DNA from: Chrysomallon squamiferum
Taxonomy: Eukaryota > Mollusca > Gastropoda > Neomphalida > Peltospiridae
DNA: 64,000 bases
Assembly (NCBI GenBank): GCA_012295275.1
Contig: CM022678.1
Location: 14,843,759 to 14,907,758, forward strand
Direction of reading: 5' to 3'
In this document: in pieces, positions 22,701 through 38,625 of the stretch
Layout: every line of letters begins with the position of its first letter
Numbering within the stretch: position 1 is the stretch's first letter
The notes under the pieces: model-generated
Told to the model about the DNA's origin: nothing
What the model saw: only the letters and a program-made list of their open reading frames with translations
The model's database searches: none
Position numbers and translations under genes: made by a program

Positions 22701-24500
22701 TATTTTATATTTTAATTTTTTGATTAAAATTGTACATAAAATATGGAAAGCATCAATTTGATCATTTACAGAAATTAGTAAAAAATGTATTATTTAATGG
22801 TAAAAATTTATTTAAAAGAATCTCTGTGAAATTTATAATATAGATATTTATTTTTAATTTGTATGGCTTGTTTAGATTACTGCAAATAAATTATGCTGTG
22901 CAAAAACTGATGTTGTTCTGTTCTGTAATACTAACCATTTTTGTAAGAATGAAATCTTTATGAAAAAACGCTGATTTAATTTAAATAGTTCTTTAAACAA
23001 TAGGCAACATTTTATGAACAATATTTTGATTATTGCTAAAGTGATATTTACGAACAATTCAGAATACCCTGAGACAGAATTGTCTTTACTTTTTATTTTG
23101 ATTATTATTATTATTATTATTTTGTGAGAACCGCCCCAAAAATCCTTAAGACAAAATTTTAAATAATTACATACATTATTGTCCAATAGATTTCTGATAA
23201 CACTAATAATCTTTAACTAAACTACTTTCAACAAAATGGGTTATATTTTGTCTTTTATTTTTATTTCCAATATACTTTTATTATATTTCTGCCATTTTTA
23301 ATAAAGATGGATAAAAAAGCTATCTCTTTCTATCAATATTTTACTGTGCTAATTCCAGTTATAAAATGGGAAGTAAGAATTATATTGTATTTTGTGTTTA
23401 TATTTATGCATTTTATTTTGTCTTTTTATAGATTTGTTCTTAAAGTTATAACTAAAGGATTTTACATTGTTAAATGTGTTGACTGAATATCTGTTTTATT
23501 ATAATACTGATAAAAATAACAAACCAAATTCTTCTGTTATTTGGTATTGTGGCAAGTACGGAGCATTCTTTTTTTTGGGGTGGGGGAGGTAGGTGGAGTT
23601 TAGTGAAAGTAGTTTCTTGGTGTTTTTCAATATTCATCACTGTAAGGTTCAACTTGGAATTGAAAGTGGGCATCAAATGTTTGATTTTTCAAACTCTTTA
23701 TGATCAGATGCTTTTGTTAGTTACCAGATTTGTGCTTCTGGGACTTGCTATAAATAAAATCTGTATTTGTGAATACAGCAGGAGGTGTACTCTAAAATAA
23801 CAAAACAAACAAAATTTCATAAAATCTTTTAAATAAAGTTCATGCCTTTCACTGTTGAAATAGAATTTAAACAAGATGAAAGTTGAAGTTTGATAAAATT
23901 TAAGTGAAATTTAAAATTCAAAGTTACATTCTTTATTTTTATTGTAAAATATAACGTGGATACAGGCAACTAAATAACTTTGTTTTGCTTTATTAATGTC
24001 AAAAAAAAAAAAAAAAAAAAAAAATCAGTACTCATAACAAGCTTTCAATTGAGGTATTATAATTTTCATATTATTACAGATATCTACATTTATAATCACA
24101 CCAATTTAATTTGTACCAAATTTGAAAATTATAAAATAAATTGTTGACTGTATTATTTGATTATAAACATTTTAACCAAAAATAAATAAACAAAACTAGG
24201 AATAAATAAATGTATGAAGACAACGTTGATGTACATGTAATGAAAATTGAGAATTAAACTGAATTAATAAAGGAAATTAAAAAAAAACAAATGAACATCC
24301 GGTTTTTTCGAAGATTTTACATTTCTAACTATTATGAATATAACCACAATAACAAGGTTTACCTCTGTCTCAAGGTGACTCCAGGACTTTATTTTCCTGA
24401 AAAGTAATTTTAATAACATTTTGTGAAATAATTGAAATTCGAAGTTTAAAAACCCGATCAGAGGTTTCCGAGCGCTCACGGAACCTTCCGATCGAAATCC
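22701..24500. other. Gene-free stretch
   Basis: AT-rich, with an (A)23 run at 24001-24023 and a copy at 24340-24430 of the element at 7970-8080. The ORFs at 22872-23186 and 23549-23800 lack splice or domain support, and I do not regard them as genes. Confidence 0.5.
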
Positions 24501-24504
24501 AAAG

Positions 24505-24529
24505 ATGGCAGCGTCGAATGCCGATCAGG
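24505..24529 (+). CDS. Possible first coding exon, MAASNADQ
   Basis: In a short CpG-bearing patch (24450-24530) an ATG in good context (ccaaagATGG) is followed by eight codons, MAASNADQ, and a donor-like cagg|gtaatt. The composition differs sharply from the flanks and suits a housekeeping-type first exon. No second exon can be linked with confidence in the following 2 kb. Confidence 0.3.
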
Positions 24530-26179
24530 GTAATTTTGGGGAAATATAATCATATAATCAGTGCCTCGTATACATATCTATTATTGAGTAGAAGTTGCTA
24601 CAAAGGTCGAACAAATTAATTTTTCACTCTTTTTCGTTAAAACAAAAAGCATGTCACGGTGACTGGTCTGAGTGGTATCAATACCTAAAATTTGGTAGCA
24701 GATTATAATAGCGTCACGTGACAAATATTAATTATCTGAGACGGCTTAAACTACTAAATAACTATTCAGTATCCACTTGAAAACAATAACACAAACAAGA
24801 ATTCAATGGGATAAAATTGTGTTAATATATATATATATTTGACATAAATTTAACCCTCACTATAGTTAAATCGTACGATTCGAACGTAACAATTTAAAAG
24901 CAAATAGAGTTGATCGATAATATTAAACTAATTAAGCCCAATTGGTTCCTTTATTTTTCTAACTAATCTTTTAATTATTAACATACGTTTTCTTAGTTTT
25001 TTAAGCGTAAGCACGTACCACAGAATAACAATAAAAAATCCAACAGTAATAGATTTAGCAATCTTTAATCACTTAACATATGTACATACAAAAAGCATTA
25101 AAACATAATTACGATTGCCTGAGTGGTCCTTTGTCTTGTGGAGACGGCCGTCAGACAACGTGTCTCAAGCAGGGCACCGATCAAACAGCTCTCGTTCAAA
25201 GTGCATGCCGACTACTTGTATAACCATCGCGCGGGCGTTCAGTAAACACCTCTGCCTTTCTGAATTTACTTTGCAACTTAATGCCCATTTTGAGTTTGTT
25301 AATCCCAGTGTTTCTTAGTTTATGAAATGACGGAACTTCCCCTAATTATGTAATTACAGTTTCTAAATAGCCCATTTACGACTGCTAACGCTCTGCTATT
25401 TAGTCTTTGTGTATTTACCCAGATTTTCTGACATTAATTAGGTAAACATTTAAGAACTGTAAAATATAAAGTATAAATATGATTATACAAGATAGCTAAA
25501 CAAATATTCCACAAAAATAATAATATACTTAAGATAAAATGTAGCAGACATTCTGCTTTAAATAGGCAAATACAAATAAAGGTGTGTATAATATTATATA
25601 ATTCACTACAAAGAAAAAAAAAAAAAAGAGACACTAATGAGTTTCCGTCACATTCTAAAACGTACTATTATTTACGCAAACAGTGAGTTTCCTATTTTAA
25701 TTTTAAGTTTTATGTTAATAATATAATCTACAATAAAAATGTAATCTATATTCTGCACAAATAAGATTGTATAAAATAATTTTATCATTTAATTAACAAT
25801 AATTTGAAAAAGAATTTTATTTTCTATCAGAATATTTTTTAAAAATACGAAATTTAATATACGCATAACAGTCATGATAGTAGCATAATTTAGCCAATTC
25901 TCGGTCGTTTGCAATGTTCCGGGATCAGAACTAAACTTATCAGGATAATCCAAAACATTATATCTTATTGTACTTTGATAAAATAATAAATTGTTAATTT
26001 TTTTTCTACGAACTTTTTAACATTCGCGCATGCACACTTGCACCTAGCCAAGAAATAAGATGGGTTTTGATAACCATATGGGTTATGATTTTGGCCACGC
26101 TTTTGCAGTTTGTAATTTTTGTATAAACATCAGTAGCGCGCTTTCGATTCGTATACTCATGCTTGAATCTTGTGTTATC

Positions 26180-26225
<46 letters not shown>

Positions 26226-26640
26226 TAATATATAGACAAGAAAAAAAACAAAAGATAAAAAAAGCGCCGAAATGTTCTCCATGAGCAAACAAATGAAATT
26301 TCAAAAAATGTTCGGCCCCTCACACTTAAAATAAAACAACGTGACGCTAATCAGAGCAGGAGTTGTCTTTATTTTATTGATATTTCTCTGAAGGAAAATA
26401 GAAAAATGGTTAATCAAAAATTGTCTATGTTTGTTTTAGGATCATCCTTCCATGATCGTTTTTCACGTTCCAGCCAGTATCACCGTTTTCATGTCTATGA
26501 CTAGTTAAATCTTAAGTAAGCTAAACAAAACATATACGAGACACACTAAGGGTGAACAACAAAAACATATTAGAGCTGATTTCAAACGCAAGAGGTTTAT
26601 ATTTAGACAAAAATAAACTGTATAGTTTTTAACTATCTCT
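24530..26640. other. Gene-free stretch with interspersed repeats
   Basis: The segment at 25295-25440 (around 'gtttcttagtttatgaaatgacggaacttcc') recurs at about 50930-51085. The segment at 26023-26160 (around 'cattcgcgcatgcacacttg') recurs at 33773-33905. An (AC)n tract lies at 26181-26220. A tRNA-like A-box/B-box arrangement near 25112-25205 is weak. Confidence 0.5.
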
Positions 26641-26642
26641 TT

Positions 26643-29804
<3,162 letters not shown>

Positions 29805-30270
29805 TGTATCTTATTGTACTTTATAAAATAATAAATTGTTAATTTGCTGATGAATATTTAGAAAACAATATTTTTCTTGCTCTATGTTGTATCAATAAGA
29901 TCTGCTAGTTTCTGCTATGTAGGTCATGGTTAGATGACGTCATTTGAAATGTTTCGACAGTAAAAACTATCAAGTACTCTTATGCTTTATTCTTGAAATG
30001 AGACGTTAGAAATAATAAATATAAATGTATAAAATATGTATGTAAAACGAGAAAAAAGCAACAACAAGAACCTAACAAATTTCTCAATGGGTATAAAATT
30101 TAAGTAGCACCGGTATTTTTGACGCCTCTTTTTCCTCTCACTACGTGATAATTACAGAATGTCCGGTGTAACGGAAGTAAATGAGCTCATTAATAATATT
30201 AAATATTTTATTTTTATTTATTTATTATTATAATTTTTTTTTTTTACTTTACCGTTTACGTTACTGTTAT

Positions 30271-30360
30271 TTAATGCAATGCCGATCAGGATCATACTGG
30301 ACTGTTGATCATTCTTGTAATGTGACTGAAAACAAGAAACGGGCAACTGGCTCAAAGAAG
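30271..30360 (+). pseudogene. Ectodomain exon, copy 2, acceptor lost
   Basis: Thirty codons remain open and nearly identical to the exon at 10197 (QCRSGSYWTVDHSCNVTE), but the acceptor AG has become AT ('ctgttat'). The frame runs on to a TAG at 30376. With the downstream domain broken, this copy is almost certainly non-functional. Confidence 0.65.
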
Positions 30361-30892
30361 GTGTATGAAGTTATATAGTTTCCCGAATAATAGCTGTGTA
30401 TACAGTCAGCTAAATATTACAATTTCTCTGGAGTCACATATTCAGATGCACATACTGCTTTCAGACTATCCGTAAATATTTATGCAAATAAATAATTAAA
30501 TTAAATTAAATTAAAAACAATGTCCAGTCTTTCATAAATATATTTTAGAAACGTTAAAAATTAGAAAATATTACAAAAAGAAATTATATATTTAAGATCT
30601 GAATCACGACAGTATACAAATATTTGATCGAATGTATTTATTTTCTTTATGATTTTTGTTATTTATGTATCTGTGTTTGACACTGTGAGTCACCTACAAG
30701 AACACGAACTCCATTAACACAACTTTACTGAACAGGAAGCTGATACACACAATACAGGAAATACCCAAACACGAGACATGCGCTCGCACATAACACCGAA
30801 GTATAACGAATGTTCACGATACCGAACACTGACGGACACTGACAAGAGTTCTTGTTACATTGACTTGTAAAGTCCCACAATATAAACACACA

Positions 30893-30950
<58 letters not shown>

Positions 30951-31156
30951 AAAACAACAACAAAAAACGTGTTTGCAACATGCTGTCATTTTATTTACTT
31001 TCGAAGTTTGTACTTTCCTGTTTAAAGTTATATATCTTAAGCCATTTTGATAAACGTACACCGGTGGAAAGCTCTGCTTTCTCACTACATCATGATACAA
31101 CAGAGTTTTTTTTTTAATTTTAATTTTTTTTATTGGTATTCGGCCCTATCCGGGAA

Positions 31157-32340
31157 TTATCCTTTCTGAAAACTACGTCAGCGACAATGATAGTCTAAAA
31201 TGTGTCATACAGAATAACTAAAGATGTAAGGATCCAACTGGTAAATGGCGGTAAATTCATATTCGGTGATTTTTTTCCCCGAAATGCAATTTATAATACA
31301 TTTTATAGAATTAAGAAATTCAGTTTATGTGTAGGATTACATCAGAAAACTCATGATTAGTTGTACGTATGAATCTCATTTGAGGCCATCATCGTAAAAT
31401 TCGTGTAATTAAAGATAACAGTTATCCTGCTAACTAATGTAACCTGCCTGCTGATGACTAAAATAAAAAGAATTCACTGAATGTTTTATCAGTGGTGGAA
31501 ATATTTTGTTTCTTGTTAGACGAATTTAAATAGAAAAACACTGGCAATTGTTTCTCTGTAATTTGAGAAACGATCTGGGTATTCATTTCATTGAATTGCA
31601 ATTATCCACCAGATAACACTGACGAAGAAAACTGATACATGTAATCAGTAATCACAGTGACATACTTTCCTTATCACATATAGTTCTTAATAACAAACAT
31701 AGCTTTTTTTTTAATATAAATATATTTTTACTGTCAAAAAAAAAATAAAAAATAAAAATCTGGTATACCTGTTCTCGCATTTAATAATATACGATCATTA
31801 TATTCAAAAATATAGTGTTATTCATCTCCAATTTTGTTAAGATTACAAATAAGACTTTTTCTGTTTTCTCTTACAATATTAGACCATCGTCCAGTTTCAA
31901 GAGGAAGTTTAGCATTCGAGGTTCTAAATTTACATAAGACATAAGCATTATTTTGAGAGAGCAAAGTAAGATAGTTTTCTAGTTTCACTGGAGACGTTTC
32001 AGTTTGATTTTTCCATATTTGTTGAAACTGATCATGCAATATTTTGGATACCGTTTCACGTAGCCATTTAACATTATCAAAATTGTGACATGGGTCCATA
32101 TATATATATATTTTAACACACATATATATACATATATGTTAAACCACAATCATCTATAATACTTTTTACAAATTTATTCCAAGGAGAATCAGTAACATGC
32201 AATAAATAATATAGTTGTGAGGAAGTCTGTTTCGGCTTTTGCAAATTAGGTTTTCCCCCAAAAGGCTATCATTCTTACTTTCATAGAAATAGTTCACCAT
32301 AGACCATAAAGACAGTTCAGAATATATTATAGTAATTTGA
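31157..32340 (+). pseudogene. TNF-like terminal exon, copy 2, broken by insertions
   Basis: The pieces that match 10720-10973 are split into three: about 31157-31180 ('tatcctttctgaaaacta'), about 31757-31782 ('tctggtatacctgttctcgcat') and about 32136-32340 ('gttaaaccacaatcatctat' to TGA). Between the first two lies about 575 bp of other duplicated sequence, and between the last two a LINE fragment. The ending SSEYIIVI is kept, with one synonymous change. The last piece also has internal indels. Confidence 0.75.
31783..32135 (-). mobile_element. LINE ORF2 C-terminal fragment inserted in the TNF-like exon
   Basis: On the minus strand it reads WKNQTETSPVKLENYLTLL, then YVLCKFRTSNAKLPLETGRW, then RENRKSLICNLNKIGDE and a stop followed by HYIFEY. 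The pattern F-R-x-SN-x-KLP-E-TGRW ... C-x-L-C-N-L-x-x-IGDE-x-HY-x-F is the conserved post-RT zinc-knuckle region seen in many animal LINEs. It interrupts 'tctcgcat|gttaaacc', which is continuous at 10790-10803, so the insertion is recent relative to the segmental duplication. An AT-rich tract (about 32098-32130) borders one end. Confidence 0.75.
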
Positions 32341-32713
32341 AATAAACAGTCTTGTGACATAATGTATGATGTTTTTTTATGGGTCGCAATATGGAATTAT
32401 TACCAATTTCTTGTTCGATTTCTGTTTCGCTAAAATGTTTACACTTAGAAAATGACTTAATGAATGACTAGAATATGTAACAATAAAATAAATAAATAAA
32501 AAAAGTAAATAAAGGATATATTTATTTAGGAAAAGGGACATATATCTGCATTACAAAATTATTTATTTATTTGTTTATTTGTTTATTTTACGGTTTGATG
32601 TTTATTTTTAAATAGTAATCACATGTTTCGGAATACGGAGGGCGTAATAGTGATACTGAGTCACACCGAATTCATTACATTTGGTGGTAGACATCATATT
32701 TCAGACAGTGGAC

Positions 32714-32750
32714 ATGTCTTTGCAATTTTCAACAATACAACAATATGCAG
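32714..32750 (+). CDS. Start exon of type II membrane protein, copy B (37 nt)
   Basis: The acceptor catatttcag lies 10 bp before an ATG. The coding part MSLQFSTIQQYA ends one base into a codon at the donor gtatag. Identical 37-nt length and phase occur at 36657 and, on the minus strand, at 51730. The position of the acceptor upstream of the ATG implies an earlier 5' UTR exon. The downstream transmembrane exon (33053) is truncated, so this copy is probably dead unless it splices to a later one. Confidence 0.5.
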
Positions 32751-32805
32751 GTATAGTTCTCATTTGGTTTCAGTAGTGATAACAACAAACAGTGAAACTG
32801 CTAAC

Positions 32806-32870
<65 letters not shown>

Positions 32871-32871
32871 C
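32806..32871. repeat. (AAT)n microsatellite
   Basis: About 22 AAT units immediately after the start-exon intron begins. The same AAT-rich intron start follows the other start exons. Confidence 0.95.
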
Positions 32872-33052
32872 AGTAAATAATAAAAATAAAATAGAAACTG
32901 AAAAGATAGAGTTTCTTTAAATGAATAACTTTTTTATTTAACTCTCAGTACATGTAATTTGTGATTATCAAGTGTAAAACTCTTGATACAAATATTTTTC
33001 TTTGAAATGTTTGTGTTTTAAACTAAAATGGAATTATTCAATATGTTTATTG

Positions 33053-33087
33053 TACAAAGCCTCCCCATCAGCTTTTCATACTGTAAA
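33053..33087 (+). pseudogene. Truncated transmembrane exon, copy 4
   Basis: It has the same truncation point ('cttttcatactg|taaaaatg') and the same lost acceptor (tgtac) as the copy at 11268, as expected from the segmental duplication. Confidence 0.6.
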
Positions 33088-33761
33088 AATGTGGATGTGG
33101 AACTGAAGCAGTTTTACTGCGCCCGGAGGCCACGACTAAAGAACTTTGACAGATGATATTAATATTTAAATTCATGTAACTGGATTCTCCTCAGGTTTGA
33201 TGGTAATGAACTTTATTATTAAATTTTGATCATATTGTTGGTCAGTATATTTGTTTACAATTATTTTCTTTTTCAAACATCAGGATTTTGTTTTAGTTTA
33301 ATTTGTTCTGATTTTAAAACTATAGAATCTTTATTTTTCTTCGTTTTAATTAAATACAGTTTTAGTAACCTGGTCAGTTTGTCCTAAAATTTACCGAAAC
33401 ATTAAACTTTAGTGTATATAACAGCGATATAATACAGTATATAAATGTCATATAGCATGTAAAGAAAAATGTACAGTATAAAAATGTACGTTAGTCTGGA
33501 TTAAGTTTGTTGGATTAGCGTGGTTTTGGGTGCAGTTGTAAAATTTACTCTTACGTTGATGGAAAGAAGGTTGAGAGAGGGTTCCGTGATCATATAGCAG
33601 GGACTCAGAATAACTTAAGATGTAACGTTTCAACTGAGAAATGGCGGTAAATTCATATTTTGTGACTTTTTCAAACATTTGGTCCGGATTTTCCGAAATA
33701 TAATTTATAATACAATTTACAGAATATAGAAATTCAGTTTATGTGTAGAGTTATATCACAA

Positions 33762-34715
33762 AATTCATGAGATTCGCGCATGCGCACTTACTCGTTGCCA
33801 AGTAAAAAGATGGGTTTTGGTACAAACCCTCAAATTATGATTTTGGCCCCGCTTTTGCAGTTGTAATTTTCGTATAAACATCAGTAGCGCTCATGAATCG
33901 AAAGCGAACTATAAATAAACACTGCCGATCCTATGTACAGAAAATAGGTTCATACATTTCTCAGCGAATGTCCAACAGAATCGTTTTAAATTTTCAGATA
34001 TTTTTCATAACACTAATATTCTATTCTTTCTCGCAAACGTCTCAAAGAATTTACAAAGGCGTCTATTAACGATTGACAACTACACTATAACTGAGATGTT
34101 ATTATAAAAACTCTATTTACTTGTATTTAATTAATTAAATTATATTACTTGTTTAACTTAACTATAATAAGTCTGCACCTACAAAAAGTAGCAGTCAAGT
34201 GATCTAATGCACGACATATCAGCGATAATAGAAAAACAGTGGGAACTGTTTATTTGTATTTAGGGACACCGCGATCTTCATCCAGCAGATAACAATCAAC
34301 AAGAAAACTGATACATATATAAACGGTGTCCTCCCATAACGCAGACACGTTAAAACAATACGGTTGAGCGCATTACTAATGCTTGCTGTTTACCTTGAAT
34401 AATTCAGGTAATAAATAATAGAATAATCTGAAGCGAACTAAATTCAGAACATAGAACAAAATTACATAAAATTAGCTTTATTTATAGATTTATTTATAGC
34501 TTTTTTAAATTGCATTTACCCGACTATAATTAGGCTCTCGCTCTCTTGATGAAATGAGTAGATGTAAGAAAACACTGTAAATAGGTGCAATATAAAACAA
34601 CACTGTGGTAAAGTCAGTGAGCTAACTGATTAACACAGCTGTTTCAATGTAGAGGTAGCTTGCTGAACAGACTGGAACAGTACCACTAATGAATAAGGGG
34701 TGTAAAGGGTACATT
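33762..34715. other. About 950 bp present in copy 2 only
   Basis: Between 'gtgtagagttata' and 'ataaaacccaataaagagtg', text that is contiguous at 11955-11970 in copy 1 is separated by this segment. It contains the repeat shared with 26023-26160 and no supported exon. Confidence 0.6.
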
Positions 34716-35077
34716 ATAAAACCCAATAAAGAGTGATCAATAATACGCTTTCTGAACAAGACACTCACAGTATATCACACTATCACTGAGTTGTTTTTAC
34801 AAAAACTGTATTTATATGTAGTAATGTATTTGCTTATTTGTTTGTTTATTTGTTTGTTTATTTGTTTGCTATTTGTTTGTTTATTTATTATTTAGTTTAA
34901 TAGTTTAACTTGAACATACTAATTTTGCCACTGTGACTGTACAGGTTTTTAATCTGGTGTTTGTTTACGCTTGAGAATTTTATTAGATTTCTTTTTTAAC
35001 TTAAATATAATAAATCTGTCACTGCAGTAAGTATATGTCACGAGTGTATCTCAGAGGTACCTATGGGACTGTTTATT

Positions 35078-35332
35078 TGTAGTTAGGGAAACGACCTCAG
35101 TATTCAGTCTTTGGGCTGACAATTATGTACAGATAAAAGCAAGCAAACAAAAAATATCTAGTACCTATATGGCCGTAACTCTCATGCTTCACAGAGGATT
35201 TTTTTTTATTATATATTTTTGTTTAGCCCCGCTGCTCTCGTGACTAAATCCTAGTACGGTTACGACGTATACAATCAATGATCAATAGCCTTTCTAAACA
35301 CGACAGTTCAGAATATATTACAGTGATTTGAA
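35078..35332 (+). pseudogene. Fragments of another TNF-like terminal exon
   Basis: 'gtagttagggaaacgacctcagta' aligns with the start of the terminal exon at 5163-5180. 'cagttcagaatatattacagtgatttga' (35304-35331) matches its C-terminal codons and stop. About 180 bp of unrelated sequence separates them. Confidence 0.45.
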
Positions 35333-35489
35333 GAAAAAAACTGGAAAATCTTATATGTTGTAATACTGTTCTAGTAATTTGGATAGTGTGTTTCTCAAAT
35401 CAGTATTGTAACTAACAACCAAAAAAGAAAAATTAATCTTGTGTGATTTATATGGGTCGCAGTATGGAATTATTACCAATTTCTTCTTC

Positions 35490-35754
35490 AGTTTCTGTTT
35501 CACCAAGAAGTTCATACAACAGTTTTAGACAGAAATTAGAGGAGATCTAAGAGAGAGAGAGAAAAAAAAAAAAAAGGAAAACGAAAAAAGTGTTAACAAA
35601 TACAGCAATGAATAAACCTGTTAAGAAAACATGGAATATGGAATTATTACTAATTTCTTCGTCAGTTTCAGCTTCGCAAAAATTGATAATTGTTTAGAAA
35701 AGAAGTTCATAAAAATGTCTTAGACAGAAAATAGAGGAGATCTACCAGGAAATG
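35490..35754 (+). pseudogene. Two decayed basic stalk exons in tandem
   Basis: Two copies (near 35490-35560 and 35667-35754) align with the intact exon at 5047. They keep EVHTTVLDR and EVHKNVLDRK, but the conserved Trp codon is a TAG or has been lost. Each is preceded by a 'ggaattattac' intron end and a cttcag or gtcag acceptor. Confidence 0.5.
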
Positions 35755-35757
35755 GAA

Positions 35758-36090
35758 TTTGGATCGATTGGAGGTTCATTGTTTGAAATATGCACACACC
35801 AGATTGTGTTAAAAAGACTATCTGTCGAAGATTACTAGGACGTAACAGTAAGTAATTTAATGAATGACTTTGGATCGAGTGGAGGTTCTTTGGTTGAAAT
35901 ATGCACACACCAGGTTGTGTTAAAAAGACTATCTGTCGAAGATTACTAGGACGTAACAGTAAGTAATTTAATGAATGACTTTGGATCGAGTGGAGGTTCT
36001 TTGTTTGAAATATGCACACACCAGGTTGTGTTAAAAAGACTATCTGTCGAAGATTACTAGGACGTAACAGTAAGTAATTTAATGAATGAC
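35758..36090 (+). repeat. Three tandem 111-bp units containing exon-like sequence
   Basis: Three near-identical 111-bp units (37 codons) run from 'tttggatcgattggaggttc' to 'taatttaatgaatgac'. Each holds 'gtgttaaaaagactatctgtcgaag' and a donor-like 'aacagtaagt'. The long minus-strand ORF over it (repeated SHSLNYLLLRPSNLRQIVF) is a by-product of the unit being a multiple of three. Minus-strand relatives lie at 58010-58080 and, deleted, at 52625-52680. Confidence 0.85.
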
Positions 36091-36656
36091 TAGAAGCAAT
36101 AATCACTTTACCTAATAAGAATATGTAACAATAAAATAAATAAATAAACTATATTACAATATTATTTATTTATTTAATATGCCTGTAATTAGTTTGGTTT
36201 ATATATTTGTCTGTTTATCCAAATAGATATATATTTTATATATGACTTTATTTATTAACAAATTATATAAGAATAAAACAACCAGCATGATGTCACGTGG
36301 TCGTATTCACCAGTTGGAAGCCATTAGCAATTGTGAACTACTTCGCCAGAAGCGGACTCGTGCTTCAAACATTGAGAAATTTGTCAGTGTTTTCCACTTG
36401 CGTTTCTGTGTTTCTCAGTTTAAACAATAGCGATATTTTTATCCTCATTGAATTATAATATATTTTTTTTTTTTCATTTGTTGTTGACCTTTACATTGTG
36501 GTTTCAGTTGGTATGTTTGAATTTCAGATGCATTTTCAAAGTACATATATCATAGTATTGTACCTTAGCGTGGTTAAAAAACAACTAATCTAACACTTCT
36601 ATTGTTTTAGCACTCGATTTGATGTCTTTTTAATTTTTTTATTTCAGACAATAGCG

Positions 36657-36693
36657 ATGTCTTCGCAATTTTCGATACTACCACAATATGCAG
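36657..36693 (+). CDS. Start exon of type II membrane protein, copy A (37 nt)
   Basis: The acceptor ttatttcag is followed 10 bp later by ATG and the codons MSSQFSILPQYA, ending one base into a codon at gtatag. Spliced to any of the three transmembrane exons at 38909, 39701 or 40617 it stays in frame, as ...QYAGSDPLQLFILMM for the first two. The predicted N-terminus is a 12-14 residue cytosolic tail before the membrane span. No matching ectodomain exon is seen downstream on this strand before 64000. Confidence 0.55.
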
Positions 36694-36771
36694 GTATAGT
36701 TTTCTGCAGATTTCAAAAGTGATAATAACAAAAAGTGAAACTGTTAAATAATAATACTAATACTAATACTA

Positions 36772-36773
36772 AT

Positions 36774-36808
<35 letters not shown>
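36772..36808. repeat. (AAT)n microsatellite after start exon A
   Basis: The AAT-rich intron start is shared with the other start-exon copies. Confidence 0.9.
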
Positions 36809-36809
<1 letters not shown>

Positions 36810-38502
36810 CAATAAATATTAAAAATAAAATAAAAAAATGACTTTAAAGGAATAACTTTTATTACTCATGATACGAACATGTTTCTTTCAAATATTTGTC
36901 CTTTTAATTAAAATGGAATTATTCGTTTTTATTTTTTTATAATGTCTAACCTTTGTTTATTTATTTATTTTCAAACTGTATATTTTTCGTTTCCTCACTG
37001 TTTCTGCAACAACAACAACTGCAACAACTAGTACTGTTTCTATTACTGCTTCCTACTGGTACTACTACTAGTCAATATATTACTTCTGTTACTAGAAAAT
37101 CACACCGATGAATGTAAGGGAGAAAATATGTAGTCGCAGCTCTTATAGGATATAACACTGTGTATCTAACTGGCGTTTTTAGATGATTTTATTGTCTGAT
37201 CCATTGAATATTACTTTCCTTTCATTGGAGAGAGGGATTTTTCTAAGTAATGGTCAACTTAATCATATATAAAGACTAGTAAAATATGAAGCTTTATAGT
37301 TGAGGTAATCATTGTAATGTAGTATAAAAATAATAAAATGGAATTATTCATCTTTATTATATTATAATGTTTAACCTTTGTTTATTTATTTACTTTTCAA
37401 ACTTTATATATTTTTTGTTTCCTTACTATTTTTACAACAACGACCACTAGTATTATTACTGTTTCTATTACTACTTCATATTGCTACTATTAATAATATT
37501 ACTGTCATCACTTCAACATGGTTACTCTTTCTACTGCTATGTCTGCTACTAGAAAATCATACTGACCAATGTAAGGGAGAAAATAAGTAGTAGCAGCTCT
37601 TACAACAATATTTAACTGGTTTGCCTTTTTAGATGATTTTATTGTCTGCCATTGAATACTACTTTACTTTCATCGTGTAATAGATATTTTTTTTAGTGAA
37701 TTTAATAATATAAAGAACAGTAAAATATGAAGCTTTATAATGGAGATAATATGGTATAGAAATTATAGTAGTAGCGATAGTGCTATTAAAATGTAGTAGT
37801 AGTAGTAGAAGTACTAGTGGTAAAGAAAATAATTAAATAAAGTTTCAAAAATAAATAAACAGATAAAAGTACTAATGAGTACAAAAAATGGAAATAGAAT
37901 TCAAAATTGGAATAAAAAACACCTTTATAAACACACACAAACACAAAAAAAAGAGGGATAGAGGCAATCAAGTGTTCTCCTACCGTACCCTAGCTATCTG
38001 CTATTAATTCTTTCTCTGTAACATTATTAATTAATTATATTTAACTAACTGGCCTTTTTAGATAAATTTATTGTCTGATCCATTGAATATTATTTTTCTT
38101 TCATTTGGCAAAGGGATTTTTCTAAGTACTAGTGAACTTAATAATATAAAGAACAGTAAAATATGAAGCTTTATAATGGAGATAATGTGGTATAGAAATT
38201 ATAGCAGTAGTAATGGTGATGTTAAAATGTAGTAGTAGTAAAAGTAGTAATAGTAAAAAAAATAATTACTTAAAATTTCCAAAATCAATAAACAGATAAA
38301 AGTATTAATGAGTACAAAAAATTAAAATGGAATATAAAATTTCATTAAAAGAATTTATACAGAAACAAGCAATACATTTTTTTAAAAATGAGAAAAGGGA
38401 ATCAGTTGTTCCCCTCCTCTGCCCTAGCTATCTGCTATTAATTCTTTCACTATAACATTATTAATTTATTAGTTAATTGAAAGAATTAATAAATTATGCT
38501 AT

Positions 38503-38625
<123 letters not shown>

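Larger units (their letters stand above)
29806..35095 (+). repeat. Segmental duplication, ligand copy 2 (pair of 9750-12340)
   Basis: It begins two bases beyond the PEBP start codon ('gcattgtatcttattgtact'), so the breakpoint lies at the very 5' edge of the PEBP gene. It is collinear with copy 1 but interrupted by several insertions, including a LINE piece in the ligand domain. Confidence 0.85.

Noticed and set aside
22872-23800. ORFs of 68-104 codons on both strands
   Set aside because: AT-rich, no splice or homology support, overlapping low-complexity runs.
25112-25210. tRNA gene or SINE with A-box (tgcctgagtggtc) and B-box-like (ctcgttcaaag)
   Set aside because: I could not fold a convincing acceptor or anticodon stem, and no second copy is seen in the window.
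35720-36106. 128-codon minus-strand ORF with three SHSLNYLLLRPSNL repeats
   Set aside because: By-product of a 111-bp tandem unit whose plus strand carries the exon-like signals.
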